Numbered from the stretch's first letter, positions 36,451 through 45,955 are shown. The stretch is DNA of 64,000 nt from Nocardia sp. NBC_00508 (GCF_036346875.1 NZ_CP107852.1:7254001-7318000); one strand, 5' to 3'. Made by a program: numbers and translations. Notes: a model not told the origin generated them from the letters alone.

Positions 36451-37125
36451 CCGCCGGCCTGGCTGGGCCGTCTCGCCGCGACCGGCGGTGCGTTCCGCTC
36501 AGCGAGCTCTACGCCGTTGCACCGGAACGGATTCTGTACCGCATCGTCGAGCCCGGTCCCACAGTCGCCGCAGCGTTGTCCACATCGTCTCCGGGCATCG
36601 ACACCGATGGCGGCGCGCCCTGCGCGACAACGGCATCCAGTCCCACCCCGGCGGAGATGTATCACCGCGTCGAACGGAATGCGCTGGCGGGCACGCTCGG
36701 CCCCGAGCGCGGCGACAGCCGACAGTAGCCCGCGACAGGGCAGATGCGCGCCGCCGTGCGGGCTACGTCTAGTTCCGCACGCAAAAGATACGTGAGCGAG
36801 AAGTTTGCCGATCAGATCATCGAAATCGTTAATGTTCCAAGTACTCTGGCGCGATTTACGCTTAGGCGGTACGTCGACTGCTGCACGCCACTTCGATGCC
36901 CGCAGTTCACCCTCCGGATGCACCATCGCGGAACCGGCGTCCGAACTCCGCTAAGCGGAAAACGGACATCCCGTGGGGAGGGTGATCGTGACGGACAGGG
37001 GCACGGACAGCACGCGGCAGGACGTGGCGGCATCGCCGGTGGGGGGTCGACATCGCGGTCGGCCGGTATCACTCGGTAACGGGACATCTCGTGCCACAAC
37101 GCAGTTCAGGATGTGATAGTGAGCG
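36451..37125. other. Intergenic, AT-richer promoter zone, no supported gene
   Basis: Open frames on both strands are arginine-rich and without homology I recognise. 36790-36860 is clearly less GC-rich than its surroundings and is a plausible promoter region for the NB-ARC regulator. Confidence 0.45.
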
Positions 37126-38511
37126 ATGGGGCGACGAGAAAAACCTATCGACACCCGATCCGGCCCGATCGCCGCATTCGCGGGTGATCTACGCAAACTG
37201 CGTGCTTCGGCGGGAAATCCGTCCTACCGGCAGATGGCGAGCGCGGCGCTGTACTCCCCCTCGGTGCTGTCCGACGCGGCAGGCGGGCACCGGCTGCCGA
37301 CACTGCCCGTGACCTCGGCCTTCGTGAAAGCCTGTGGCGGCGACCTCGAGGAGTGGGAAAGACGCTGGCACGAGGTGCGCGGCGACGGCGCACCGACCGA
37401 ACCGCTGACGCCGATCGGGGACGATATCCCGGAGTCCGGCCCGCCGCGACCAGCGCAGCTGCCGATCGGACCGCACGACTTCGTCGGGCGCCTGGCCGAA
37501 TTCACCGCTGCCAGCGCCGCGATGACCGGCATGTCCGACTGCAGGGCGCCGGTCGTGGTGCGCGGTCCGGTCGGAATCGGCAAGACCACCTTCGCACTAC
37601 GGTTTGCCCATCAGCTGGCGGGGGACTTCCCCGACGGCCAGCTTTTCACCGATCTGGGCGCCCGCCGCGGCCACGAGTCCGCTCCGCTGGAGGTGATGTC
37701 CGGGTTTCTGCACGCGCTCGGCATACTGCCCGATCAGATACCGGACGACGAGATGCACCGCATCGGCCTGTACCGCTCCATGATCGCCGAACGCCGAGTC
37801 ATCGTGGTGCTCGACAATGTCCGGGACGAACCGCAGGTCCGGCCGCTACTGGCCCGCTCGCGAACCAGCCAGATCGTGGTGACCAGCCGCTCCCGGCTAC
37901 TCGGCCTGGACGGCGTACGGCGCATCACGCTCGAACCGCTGTCGCGAATGGAAGCGATCGACCTGTTACGCCTGCTGATCGGCAGCGACCGTATCCGCGC
38001 CGAACACGCGTCCGGTCTGCGCATCGCGGAGTTCTGCGGGTACCTGCCGCTCGCGTTGACCATCGCGGGACGCAAGATCGCGGCGCAACCGGGCCGTCGG
38101 CTGGCCGAGATCGCCGGGCGGCTGACCGACGGGGTCAATGTGGCGAACTGGCTGCGCATCGGCGATATCGGCCTCGCGGAGGCGGTGTTGCCCGCCTACC
38201 TGTCCCGTCCGCCATTGGCCAAGCATGTGCTACACATGCTGGCTCACGGCGCGGACGAGGTTACGCCCACCAGTTTGGCTCGTGCGCTGCACATTTCGAT
38301 CGACTCCGCCGAATACGCGATGGACAGCCTGATCGACGGCGGTCTGCTGCATCGGGTTTCGCAGCCGGACCGCTATGTGATGCCGTCGCTGATCGGCCAG
38401 CTGTTGGCCCAAGAGGCCGACCGGTTCGCCATTCGGCGCGACCAGGAGGCGCTGAATGCCGACCCGCTGCGTACCGTAATCCGTTTCAGTGAAGGCGGTT
38501 TCGCTCGCTGA
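37126..38511 (+). CDS. NB-ARC ATPase regulator with N-terminal HTH
   Basis: A 461-residue AfsR/STAND-type signalling protein. The N-terminus (FAGDLRKLRASAGNPSYRQM...SAALYSPSVLSDAAGG) is the XRE-like helix-turn-helix common in actinomycete NB-ARC regulators. The ATPase has Walker A GPVGIGKTT (about 150), Walker B VIVVLDNV (about 227), VVTSRSR and the GxP motif CGYLPLALTIAG. A winged-helix end follows, but no TPR/WD sensor, so it is shorter than typical STAND proteins. It lies upstream of, and in the same direction as, the predicted natural-product genes and may control them. Confidence 0.8.
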   Translation: MGRREKPIDTRSGPIAAFAGDLRKLRASAGNPSYRQMASAALYSPSVLSDAAGGHRLPTLPVTSAFVKACGGDLEEWERRWHEVRGDGAPTEPLTPIGDDIPESGPPRPAQLPIGPHDFVGRLAEFTAASAAMTGMSDCRAPVVVRGPVGIGKTTFALRFAHQLAGDFPDGQLFTDLGARRGHESAPLEVMSGFLHALGILPDQIPDDEMHRIGLYRSMIAERRVIVVLDNVRDEPQVRPLLARSRTSQIVVTSRSRLLGLDGVRRITLEPLSRMEAIDLLRLLIGSDRIRAEHASGLRIAEFCGYLPLALTIAGRKIAAQPGRRLAEIAGRLTDGVNVANWLRIGDIGLAEAVLPAYLSRPPLAKHVLHMLAHGADEVTPTSLARALHISIDSAEYAMDSLIDGGLLHRVSQPDRYVMPSLIGQLLAQEADRFAIRRDQEALNADPLRTVIRFSEGGFAR

Positions 38512-38669
38512 CCGGTTGACCGGAACGCACGGACATCCGCCGGGTATCCGGCGGCGGGCGCGGCATTGTCGTTCTTTTGTCCGCACTGTTCGCCGATCCC
38601 GCGGCCCGGCCGGATTTCGGGGTTACCTTCGTCGAGTTCGACAGAATGATCAACTCAGGAGGAGCCATC

Positions 38670-39521
38670 GTGGTGGACGATATCCAGCGCGGCAGTGACA
38701 TCCAGCGGAGCCGGGCGGCGACCTTCCGGAACCTGCACGCGGAGGGTCTGTTCGTGCTGCCGAACGCCTGGGACCCGCTCAGCGCGGCCCTCATCGCACA
38801 GGCGGGCGCACCCGCGATCGCCACCACCAGCGCTGCCGTTTCCTGGGTGTTGGGGCGCACCGATGGACAGCGGCTGAGCAGGGAGGAGGCGGTAGGTCAG
38901 GTCCGCGTCATCGCCGCCGCCGTCAATCTGCCCGTCACCGCGGACGTGGAGGGTGGCTACGGCCCGGCGCCCGAGGACGTCGCGAGCACGATCGAGGCCG
39001 TGGTGGCGGCGGGTGCGGTCGGAGTGAACCTCGAGGACTCCACGGCCCCCGGCGGACCGCTGTTCGACCGCGACGCCCAAGCGGCTCGCCTGCGCGCGGC
39101 CCGGATCGCCGCGACCGAGGCGGGGCTGCCGGAACTGGTCATCAACGCACGCACCGACGTGTATCTGTTCGGCATCGGCACACCCGAGGGTCGCTTCGAC
39201 GAGCTACTCGCCCGCGCGGCCGGATACGCGGAGGCGGGCGCCGACAGCCTGTTCGTGCCCGGCCTGCTCGACCTGGAAACGCTGGCCGACCTGGTGGGCA
39301 AGGCTCCGCTGCCGATCAATGTGATGACCGGGCCTGGAGCGCCGCGTGTCGCCGAATTCGCCGCCGCCGGAGTCCGCCGGGTCAGCCTCGGCCCTGCCGT
39401 GGCGCAGGCCGCCTACGGCCGAGCTCAGGAGGCCGCCCGGGAGCTGCTGGAGCACGGCACCTACGCAACGCTGTCGGATGCGCTCGATTTCGGTGCTGTC
39501 GAATCGCTGTTCACCCGCTGA
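38670..39521 (+). CDS. Isocitrate lyase/PEP mutase superfamily enzyme
   Basis: Alpha/beta-barrel C-C or C-P lyase/mutase, 283 residues. It has VLPNAWDPLSAALIAQAG, the metal-binding ADVEGGYG, the loop VNLEDS and NARTDVY. The EDK-x5-NS signature of true PEP mutases is absent (here LEDSTAPGG), so phosphonate synthesis is not supported; a 2-methylisocitrate-lyase-like or oxaloacetate-type activity is more likely. Start is GTG 38670 with CAGGAGGAG upstream; the ATG at 38646 and frame start at 38577 lack sites. Same direction as the exporter genes 63 bases downstream. Confidence 0.8.
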   Translation: MVDDIQRGSDIQRSRAATFRNLHAEGLFVLPNAWDPLSAALIAQAGAPAIATTSAAVSWVLGRTDGQRLSREEAVGQVRVIAAAVNLPVTADVEGGYGPAPEDVASTIEAVVAAGAVGVNLEDSTAPGGPLFDRDAQAARLRAARIAATEAGLPELVINARTDVYLFGIGTPEGRFDELLARAAGYAEAGADSLFVPGLLDLETLADLVGKAPLPINVMTGPGAPRVAEFAAAGVRRVSLGPAVAQAAYGRAQEAARELLEHGTYATLSDALDFGAVESLFTR

Positions 39522-39584
39522 CCTCCCAAACCGTCTTCCCCGCCCCCCAACGGGCCGCCGCACCGGCGAACGAGGAGCACTTCG

Positions 39585-40838
39585 ATGAACGCAACCCAAA
39601 CCCCCAACCGCACCGGGGTATTCACCGCGCTACGCGAGACGCCCCGGCCGGTCGTCTATCTCCTCATCGGCGTGCTGGTGAACCAGCTCGGCGCTTTCGT
39701 GCAGACCTTCCTTGTGCTGTATCTGACCCACCGCGAATTCACTGTCGGCCAGGCGGGTCTGGCGTTGACCGCCTACAGCGCCGGAGCTGTCTTCGGCACC
39801 ATGCTCGGCGGTGAACTCACCCACCGGATCGGGCCGCGCCCCACCATCATCGCCGCGATGACGGGGTCGGCGGCGCTGCTGGCGCTGATCCCGCTGCTGA
39901 GCCGGCCCGGGCTGTACGCCGTCCTGCTGATCGCGGTCGCGACGACCGGCCTGGTGACGCAGGCATACCGTCCAGCCGCCGCGGTGCTGCTCGGCGATCT
40001 GATGCCCGAAGAGCATCGGGTGATGGGGTTTTCGATGATGCGTATCGCGCTGAACATCGGCGCGGCGCTCGCTCCGCTGGTCGCCGCGGCGGTCATCCTG
40101 ATCGACTGGAATCTTCTGCTGTGGCTGGACGCGCTGACGGCGCTGGCCTATGCGGCGCTCGCGCTGCTGCTGTTGCCGAAGGTTGCTGCGCCACAGGATG
40201 AGAAGGAGCAATCCCCGAAGCAGTCCCGTGGGTACGGAGTGATTCTGCGCGACCGGCGCTATCACTTGTTTCTCGCCTCGGTGCTGGTCGGTTCGATCAT
40301 CTACGTGCAATACACCGTCGCGCTGCCGCTGAACATCGAAGCCGACGGCTTTTCCACGGGACTCTACAGCGCTGTGCTGGTCACCGCGTCGGTGACCCTG
40401 ATCCTGTGCGAGCTGAAGATCACGGCATACGTGAAACACCTGCGTCCCCACCTCGTCGGCGCGGTCGGGACCGCGATCATGGGCCTTGGCGTGGCCGGTT
40501 ACGCACTCGCCGGCCTCGGTCCGGTGCCGATCATCCTCGCCACGATCGTCTTCGTCTCCGGTGTGATGGTCAACGGCCCCACCATGTTCGCGTATCCGTC
40601 AACCTTCCCCGCCGCGGTGCGGGCTCGCTACATCGGCACACATCAGGCCACCTTCGGTCTGGGCATGGCGCTCGGACCGGCCCTCGGCGTGCTGGCGTGG
40701 ACGCAACTCGGCGAGGGCATCTGGCCGCTGTGTGGCGCGCTGGGCGTGTTCGCCGCATGGTGTGCGTACGCGGGCATCCGCGAGAACAAGGCCGTGCGCG
40801 CCGAGACGGAGTCGAGCGCCGACGAGCCGACGTCATGA
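39585..40838 (+). CDS. MFS exporter (DHA1-like)
   Basis: A 417-residue, 12-helix major facilitator protein, probably drug or product efflux. Motif A-like GGELTHRIGPRPTII follows TM2, and the TM5 region (MRIALNIGAALAPLVAA) carries a motif-C-like glycine/proline pattern. Start ATG 39585 with GAGGAG upstream; the stop overlaps the ATG of the peptide-binding lipoprotein (ATGA). In the cluster context it is the likely product exporter. Confidence 0.85.
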   Translation: MNATQTPNRTGVFTALRETPRPVVYLLIGVLVNQLGAFVQTFLVLYLTHREFTVGQAGLALTAYSAGAVFGTMLGGELTHRIGPRPTIIAAMTGSAALLALIPLLSRPGLYAVLLIAVATTGLVTQAYRPAAAVLLGDLMPEEHRVMGFSMMRIALNIGAALAPLVAAAVILIDWNLLLWLDALTALAYAALALLLLPKVAAPQDEKEQSPKQSRGYGVILRDRRYHLFLASVLVGSIIYVQYTVALPLNIEADGFSTGLYSAVLVTASVTLILCELKITAYVKHLRPHLVGAVGTAIMGLGVAGYALAGLGPVPIILATIVFVSGVMVNGPTMFAYPSTFPAAVRARYIGTHQATFGLGMALGPALGVLAWTQLGEGIWPLCGALGVFAAWCAYAGIRENKAVRAETESSADEPTS

Positions 40839-42454
40839 CCGCCGGCCGGACCGGACGGGTGGTGCTGCTCGTCGCGGCCCTGCTCGCCGCTTTGCTCACC
40901 GGCTGCGGCGACACCGAAACCGGCCCGAACACGATCAGCTACAACGGAACCGAGCCTGCCAATCCGCTGATTCCCGGCGACACCACCGAAAGCGGTGGGG
41001 TCAAGGTGATCGGCGCGCTCTTCCGCGGGCTTGTCGAATACGATCCGCGCAGCGGCGAGCCACGTAACGCGGTGGCGGACCGGATCGACACCGACGATGC
41101 GCGGGTGTACCGGATCACGCTGCGTCGGGGCTGGACCTTCCATGATGGGAGCCCGGTCACGGCACGGAGCTTCGTCGACGCGTGGAACTACACCGCGTAC
41201 GCGCCGAACGGTCAGCACGGCGCTGCATTCTTGTCCCATATCGACGGATTCGACCTGGTCAACCCCGCTGATCCGGACGGATCCGGTCCGCTCGCAGCGC
41301 CACAGCCTTCGGCCCGCGACCTGTCCGGACTGCGCGTCGTCGACGACCTCAGCTTCGTCGTCATGCTGTCGGCCCCCTTCTCCGCCTTCCCGACCCAGCT
41401 CGGCTACGCCGCGTTCTTTCCCCTTCCCGCAAGCTTTTTCCGTGATCGTGCCGCCTACGAGCGGCACCCGGTCGGGAACGGTCCTTTCCGGTTCGTATCC
41501 CGCGAACCCGGCCGGAATATCGTGCTGACCCGCTTCGATCGGTACCGTGGACAACGGCCGCGCATTCCCGGCGTAGAGTTCCGGTTCTACCCATCACTGG
41601 AGGCGGCCTACGCCGACGTCGTCGCGGAGAAGCTGGACTTCCTGGAGATCACCCCGGCCTCGGCGCTGGCGGGTGGGCGGTACAAAGCAGAGCTCGCCGG
41701 CAGGCACGTGTCCCAGACCTACCTCGGTATCCAGTCGATCTCGTTCCCGCTCTACGACCGCCGCTACGCGGATCCGCGACTGCGCCGGGCCTTGTCGATG
41801 GCGATCGACCGGCAGTACGTCATCGATCGGGTCTTCGGCGGGGACAAGCAGGTCGCCGATGGGCTGATTCCGCCGCAAATCCCGGGCCGGATCGCCGGTC
41901 AGTGCGGCGAGCTGTGCACCTATCAGCCGCTGCGCGCCAAGGAATTGTTCGACGCGACCGGATTCTCCGGCCCGATCGAGCTGACGTCGAACAACGACTC
42001 CGCCAACCAGGAGTGGATGGAAGCGACCTGCCGGACCGTCACCGCGGCGCTGGGGCGCGAATGCCGGTTCGTGCCGGTCGCCACGCTCGGCGAGTTCCGC
42101 ACCATGATCGACACCCAGCGCATCCCGGGGATCTACCGATCGGGCTGGGTGGCGGACTATCCCGCGATCGAGAACTTCCTGAATCCCATGTACCGCACCG
42201 GCGCCGCGGTGAACGGCGGACGCTATTCGAACCCCGAGGTGGACGCGCTGTTGGCGCAGGCCGACGCCGCACCGACCGAACAGCAGGCGTTCGCGCTGTA
42301 CCAGCAGGCCGAGCGGAAGATCCTGGCCGACATGCCCGCCATCCCATTCTGGTTCCAGACGGTGCAGTCCGGATGGTCGCATCGTTTGCGCGATGTCGTG
42401 GTCACGCCTTTCCGCGAACTCGACCTGATCAGCGTCACACTGAACGGCGACTGA
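40835..42454 (+). CDS. ABC-type oligopeptide-binding lipoprotein (orphan)
   Basis: A 539-residue family 5 solute-binding protein (OppA/DppA-like). Lipoprotein signal VVLLVAALLAALLTGCGD, Cys29; then the SBP_bac_5 core with DGSPVTARSFVDAWNY and RRALSMAIDRQYVID. No permease or ATPase gene is nearby, so it either feeds a transporter encoded elsewhere or binds a peptide-like product or signal. ATG overlaps the exporter stop (ATGA). A strong terminator follows at 42470. Confidence 0.9.
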   Translation: MTAGRTGRVVLLVAALLAALLTGCGDTETGPNTISYNGTEPANPLIPGDTTESGGVKVIGALFRGLVEYDPRSGEPRNAVADRIDTDDARVYRITLRRGWTFHDGSPVTARSFVDAWNYTAYAPNGQHGAAFLSHIDGFDLVNPADPDGSGPLAAPQPSARDLSGLRVVDDLSFVVMLSAPFSAFPTQLGYAAFFPLPASFFRDRAAYERHPVGNGPFRFVSREPGRNIVLTRFDRYRGQRPRIPGVEFRFYPSLEAAYADVVAEKLDFLEITPASALAGGRYKAELAGRHVSQTYLGIQSISFPLYDRRYADPRLRRALSMAIDRQYVIDRVFGGDKQVADGLIPPQIPGRIAGQCGELCTYQPLRAKELFDATGFSGPIELTSNNDSANQEWMEATCRTVTAALGRECRFVPVATLGEFRTMIDTQRIPGIYRSGWVADYPAIENFLNPMYRTGAAVNGGRYSNPEVDALLAQADAAPTEQQAFALYQQAERKILADMPAIPFWFQTVQSGWSHRLRDVVVTPFRELDLISVTLNGD

Positions 42455-42469
42455 TCAGCCTGCTCGAGC

Positions 42470-42508
42470 GGCCCTGGATCCGTGAACTATCACGGTCCAG
42501 GGCCTTTT
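42470..42508 (+). terminator. Rho-independent terminator ending the transporter operon
   Basis: The stem GGCCCTGGA(T)CCGTGA pairs with TCACGGTCCAGGGCC, one bulged T and an ACTA loop, followed by TTTT. It separates the MFS/SBP genes from the N-N-bond operon, so the latter needs its own promoter in 42509-42669. Confidence 0.85.
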
Positions 42509-42669
42509 GCCGTGCCCGGCCCTGTCGCGCGACGCATGGCGTCGCGGTCTTTGTCCGGCCGGTGTCGGTGGGTTGATGTTCGGATCGGATAAACGCTGTC
42601 GGACAACACCTTCGGCGCATTCACTGGCTAGCGGTGTTCCGCAAGTCCAAGCACAACCCAGGTGGAAAT

Positions 42670-43965
42670 GTGACCGATCACGAAGTCGATATTCTGGCGA
42701 TCGGCGCCGGCCCAGCGAACCTCGCCCTCGCCGTCGCTATCGAAGAATCGGCCGCGCCGCGCCTCGCCGAGCGCACGCTGCTCCTCGAACAGCATCCGGA
42801 TGTCAAATGGCAGCGCAATCTGCTGCTGCCATGGGCGCGCAGCCAGGTGTCTTTCCTCAAAGACCTGGTCACCCTGCGTAATCCGCGCAGCCGGTTCTCG
42901 TTCCTGAATTTCCTATACGAGCGCAGGCGGTTGGACGAATTCGTCAACCTCTCCACCTTCAACCCCTACCGCTGGGAGTTGTCGGAATATCAACAGTGGG
43001 TCGCCCACTCGCTCGAGCATGTGCGGGTGCGCTATGACGCCCGGTGCGCACGGATCGAGCCGCGCCGCACGGCCGACGGGCGCCTCATCGGCTGGACGGT
43101 CACGCTGGCCGATGGCGACACCATCGACTGCCGCGACCTGGTCATCGGCACCGGGCGTGATCCGCACATTCCGGAAGTGTTCCGGAACCTCCCCGCCGAC
43201 AAGGTGATTCACAGTACCGAGTACTGCACTCGGATCGCAGGAGTCGCCGCCGACCGGCCCATCCGTCCGGTAGTGGTCGGCGGGGCACAGAGCGCCGCGG
43301 AGATGTTCCTGGCCGTGCACAGCGATCTGCCGCAGAGCACGCCGCTGATGGTGATGCGGTCCATCGGGCTGCAGAACTACCAGACCAGCAAGTTCGTCAA
43401 CGAACTGTTCTTCCCGTCGTTCGTCGACGAGTTCTACAACTGCCCGCCCGAGGTGCGCGGCCGCATACTCGAGGAGGTCCATCTCACCAACTACGCCGGC
43501 CTGGCCCCGCCGTTCCTCGACGAGCTGTATTCGATGCTCTACCAGCAACGGATGCTCGGGCAGGGGCGCTCCGCGGTCCGCTCGATGACCGAGGTGGCCG
43601 CCGCGCGTATGGATGGCGACGAGATCGTGCTGGAGTTGCGCGACCGCAAGACCGGCAAGCTCGATTCCGTGCGCTGTGATCTGGTGCTGCTCGGCACCGG
43701 CTACCAGCAACGGATGCCCGCGATCGTCCAGCAGCTCGGCGACCGGCTGGGGCTCACCGAGCTGGCGGTGAGCCGCCGCTATCGTCTGGATCTCGGCGAA
43801 TCCGCCTGGGGCGCGGTCTATCTGCAAGGCGTCAACGAGGCGACGCACGGCATCTCCGACACCCTGATCAGTGTGCTGGCGCACCGATCGCAGGACATCG
43901 TCGACGACATTGTCGACCGCCGCCACGTCACCACCGGCGTCGTACCGGAAAGCCGGACGGCATGA
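42670..43965 (+). CDS. FAD/NADPH-dependent amino acid N-hydroxylase (lysine/ornithine N-monooxygenase family)
   Basis: Hydroxylates the side-chain amine of lysine or ornithine; 431 residues. FAD motif AIGAGPANLALA at 10-21, the family's HPDVKWQRNLLLPWA stretch, the NADPH motif VVVGGAQSAAE near 205, and the C-terminal LLGTGYQQRMP. Start is GTG 42670 with AGGTGG upstream; the frame start at 42634 has no site. In siderophore loci this enzyme is followed by acyltransferases or NRPS genes; here it is followed by a cupin and a MetRS-like gene, as in hydrazine pathways where N6-hydroxylysine is the first intermediate. Confidence 0.9.
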   Translation: MTDHEVDILAIGAGPANLALAVAIEESAAPRLAERTLLLEQHPDVKWQRNLLLPWARSQVSFLKDLVTLRNPRSRFSFLNFLYERRRLDEFVNLSTFNPYRWELSEYQQWVAHSLEHVRVRYDARCARIEPRRTADGRLIGWTVTLADGDTIDCRDLVIGTGRDPHIPEVFRNLPADKVIHSTEYCTRIAGVAADRPIRPVVVGGAQSAAEMFLAVHSDLPQSTPLMVMRSIGLQNYQTSKFVNELFFPSFVDEFYNCPPEVRGRILEEVHLTNYAGLAPPFLDELYSMLYQQRMLGQGRSAVRSMTEVAAARMDGDEIVLELRDRKTGKLDSVRCDLVLLGTGYQQRMPAIVQQLGDRLGLTELAVSRRYRLDLGESAWGAVYLQGVNEATHGISDTLISVLAHRSQDIVDDIVDRRHVTTGVVPESRTA

Positions 43966-44035
43966 GCGGCCGAGCCTGGCGGCGGGAGCCGAGCACCACC
44001 GCGGAGCGCTCCGCACCTGCCCGGAAGGACACAAC

Positions 44036-44413
44036 ATGAGTGAGATCCGCAGGCTGGACCGCGCCGGCCTCACCGAGGCCTATGGCGTCGCCACCGAACG
44101 GCTGCTGCCATGGGCAGTTCTGAACGCCCCGTTCGAGGGTGCGTGGTGTGTGCTCGGCCCCGGTGGCGTCTCCGAGGCGCATGCTCACCACGAATACGAA
44201 CTGTTCATCGCGATGTCCGGGCGGGCGACCCTGGACGTGGACGGCGAGCGCCGTGAGTTTCTCGCGGGCGACCTCGCCCACCTCGTTCCCGGTACCACCC
44301 ACCATGTCCGCAACGTCGGCGACGCCGACTTCGAGTGGTACGCCATCTGGTGGGACACCGAGATGTCCGCGCGATTCCTCGCACGCCATGAGAACAACGG
44401 CGACCGATCATGA
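44036..44413 (+). CDS. Cupin protein, probable half of a hydrazine synthetase
   Basis: A 125-residue single cupin with a complete metal site: His49-x-His51-x3-Glu55-x6-Gly62 (motif 1) and Pro85-Gly-x2-His89-x3-Asn93 (motif 2). In known hydrazine synthetases a cupin domain is fused to a MetRS-like domain and rearranges an O-aminoacyl N-hydroxylysine ester into an N-N bond. Here the cupin is a separate protein, but its TGA overlaps the MetRS ATG (ATGA), so the two are made in equal amounts. Start ATG 44036 with GGAAGGA. Confidence 0.85.
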   Translation: MSEIRRLDRAGLTEAYGVATERLLPWAVLNAPFEGAWCVLGPGGVSEAHAHHEYELFIAMSGRATLDVDGERREFLAGDLAHLVPGTTHHVRNVGDADFEWYAIWWDTEMSARFLARHENNGDRS

Positions 44414-45954
44414 CCGGTCCCGTGATCGTCATCTCCCCCGCACCGACCGCGAACGGCGATCTGCACCTCGGGCACATCGCCGGACCGTTCCTCGCCGCCG
44501 ACGTCTACACCCGCTATGCCAGGGCTACGGGGCGGGAGGTGTTGTTCGGCACCGGTGTCCAGGACACCTCCAGCTATGTCGTCACGACCGCGCACCGCAT
44601 CGGCGCCACGCCGCAGGCACTGGTCGAACGTTCGGCCAAAGAGGTCGAGGCGACGCTCACCGCGCTCGGCATCGCGGTCGACGCGTTCACCGGCTGGGAG
44701 GAGCGCTTCACGTCCTTCGTCGCCCGCGTGGTCGCCGAGCTGCGTGCCAAGGGCGCATTGCGGCTGCGGCCCATGCCTTTTCCGTATGTGTCCAACACCG
44801 GCGAGTATCTCGTCGACGGCCATGTGGCGGGCAATTGTCCGGTGTGCCTGGCCGACAGCTGCGCAGGTCTCTGTGAAAGCTGCGGACACCCGGTGACACC
44901 GGGTGAACTGTTGGATCCCCGCTCGACCCGCGATCCCGCCCAGCGTCTGGAGATCCGCGACGTCGAGGTCCTCGTCCTGCCCCTGGAGCGGTACCGAGAC
45001 CGGTTGCGTGCCCACTTCACCGACGGGGCCGCGGCGCTGCGGCCGCACGCGGCGCAGGTGATCGACGAACTGCTCGCGGGTCCGCTGCTGGACTTCCCGG
45101 TCACCTATCCGGTCTCGTGGGGCATCCCGGCGCCAGGTTTGCCGGGCCAAGTGGTCAATCCCAATGCCGAACCGCTTGCCTGGACCATGTACTGCTCGAT
45201 GCTGGCTGCCGAAAAGCGTGGCCTGGAAACGGAAGCCGAGGACGCGTTGTGGCGCCTGGAGGCGGCAGCGCAAGTGGTGTACTTCCTCGGCATCGACAAT
45301 ATCTACCCGTTCGGCATCTCCGGTCTGGCGATGCTGCTGGCCTACGGCGAGTACGCGCTGCCGAAGCTGTTCCTCACCAATGAGTTCTACGAGCTGCGGC
45401 ACGAAAAGTTCTCCACCAGCCGCGGTCATCTCGTCTGGGGACGGGATCTCGCCGAAACGGTCCCACGCGATCTGATCCGATTCCATCTGGCCGCGGGCAG
45501 CCCGGAATTGCAGCGCACCAGCTTCGACCACGACGAGTTCGTCGCGTTGACCCGCACCCGGCTGGTCGAGCCGTGGAACCGGGTGGCCGCCGAGGTGGAC
45601 GCCTGGGTGTGGCGCGGCCCGCTGCCGGTGTCCGACCGGGGCCGCGCCGATGCGGTCCGCATCGTCGAACGGTTCCGCGGCGCCTACGAGCTGCCCCGTT
45701 TCAGTCTGCACCGGGCCGCCGAAGCCCTCACCCAGCAGCTGGCCCGGCTCGACCGCGCAACCATCGGGTCGGGCGGGGATTTCTGCCACCAGGTCGACGT
45801 GCTGTTGCGTTGCGCCGCGCCGATCCTCATCGACCTGGCTGCCGAAGGGCTGCGCGGCGCGGACATGCTGCCGCACAGCGATCTCCGTACGGTCGCGCAG
45901 CGCACGACGATCGAGCCGGTGCGCCTGCCCCGCCTGCAACCGGTGCGGACCTGA
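44410..45954 (+). CDS. Methionyl-tRNA synthetase-like amino acid activating enzyme
   Basis: Class I synthetase of 514 residues. HIGH motif as HLGH (19-22), KMSKS as KFSTS (333-337), and a zinc knuckle with CPVC (143-146) and CESC (155-158). It is shorter than housekeeping MetRS and its C-terminal region does not read like the usual anticodon-binding domain. In the s56-p1 hydrazine pathway the MetRS-like domain activates an amino acid such as glycine and loads it on N6-hydroxylysine. A genuine second MetRS (antibiotic resistance copy) is the alternative, but the operon context argues against it. Confidence 0.85.
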   Translation: MTGPVIVISPAPTANGDLHLGHIAGPFLAADVYTRYARATGREVLFGTGVQDTSSYVVTTAHRIGATPQALVERSAKEVEATLTALGIAVDAFTGWEERFTSFVARVVAELRAKGALRLRPMPFPYVSNTGEYLVDGHVAGNCPVCLADSCAGLCESCGHPVTPGELLDPRSTRDPAQRLEIRDVEVLVLPLERYRDRLRAHFTDGAAALRPHAAQVIDELLAGPLLDFPVTYPVSWGIPAPGLPGQVVNPNAEPLAWTMYCSMLAAEKRGLETEAEDALWRLEAAAQVVYFLGIDNIYPFGISGLAMLLAYGEYALPKLFLTNEFYELRHEKFSTSRGHLVWGRDLAETVPRDLIRFHLAAGSPELQRTSFDHDEFVALTRTRLVEPWNRVAAEVDAWVWRGPLPVSDRGRADAVRIVERFRGAYELPRFSLHRAAEALTQQLARLDRATIGSGGDFCHQVDVLLRCAAPILIDLAAEGLRGADMLPHSDLRTVAQRTTIEPVRLPRLQPVRT

Positions 45955-45955
45955 G

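Noticed and set aside
38670..39521. Phosphonate biosynthesis from the PEP-mutase family gene
   Set aside because: The EDK-x5-NS signature is missing and no phosphonopyruvate decarboxylase is nearby.
42670..43965. Hydroxamate siderophore locus
   Set aside because: No acyltransferase, NRPS or IucA/C-type synthetase follows; the cupin and MetRS-like genes point to N-N bond formation.
44410..45954. Second housekeeping or resistance methionyl-tRNA synthetase
   Set aside because: It is short, coupled by ATGA to a cupin and sits inside a biosynthetic operon; not formally excluded without phylogeny.
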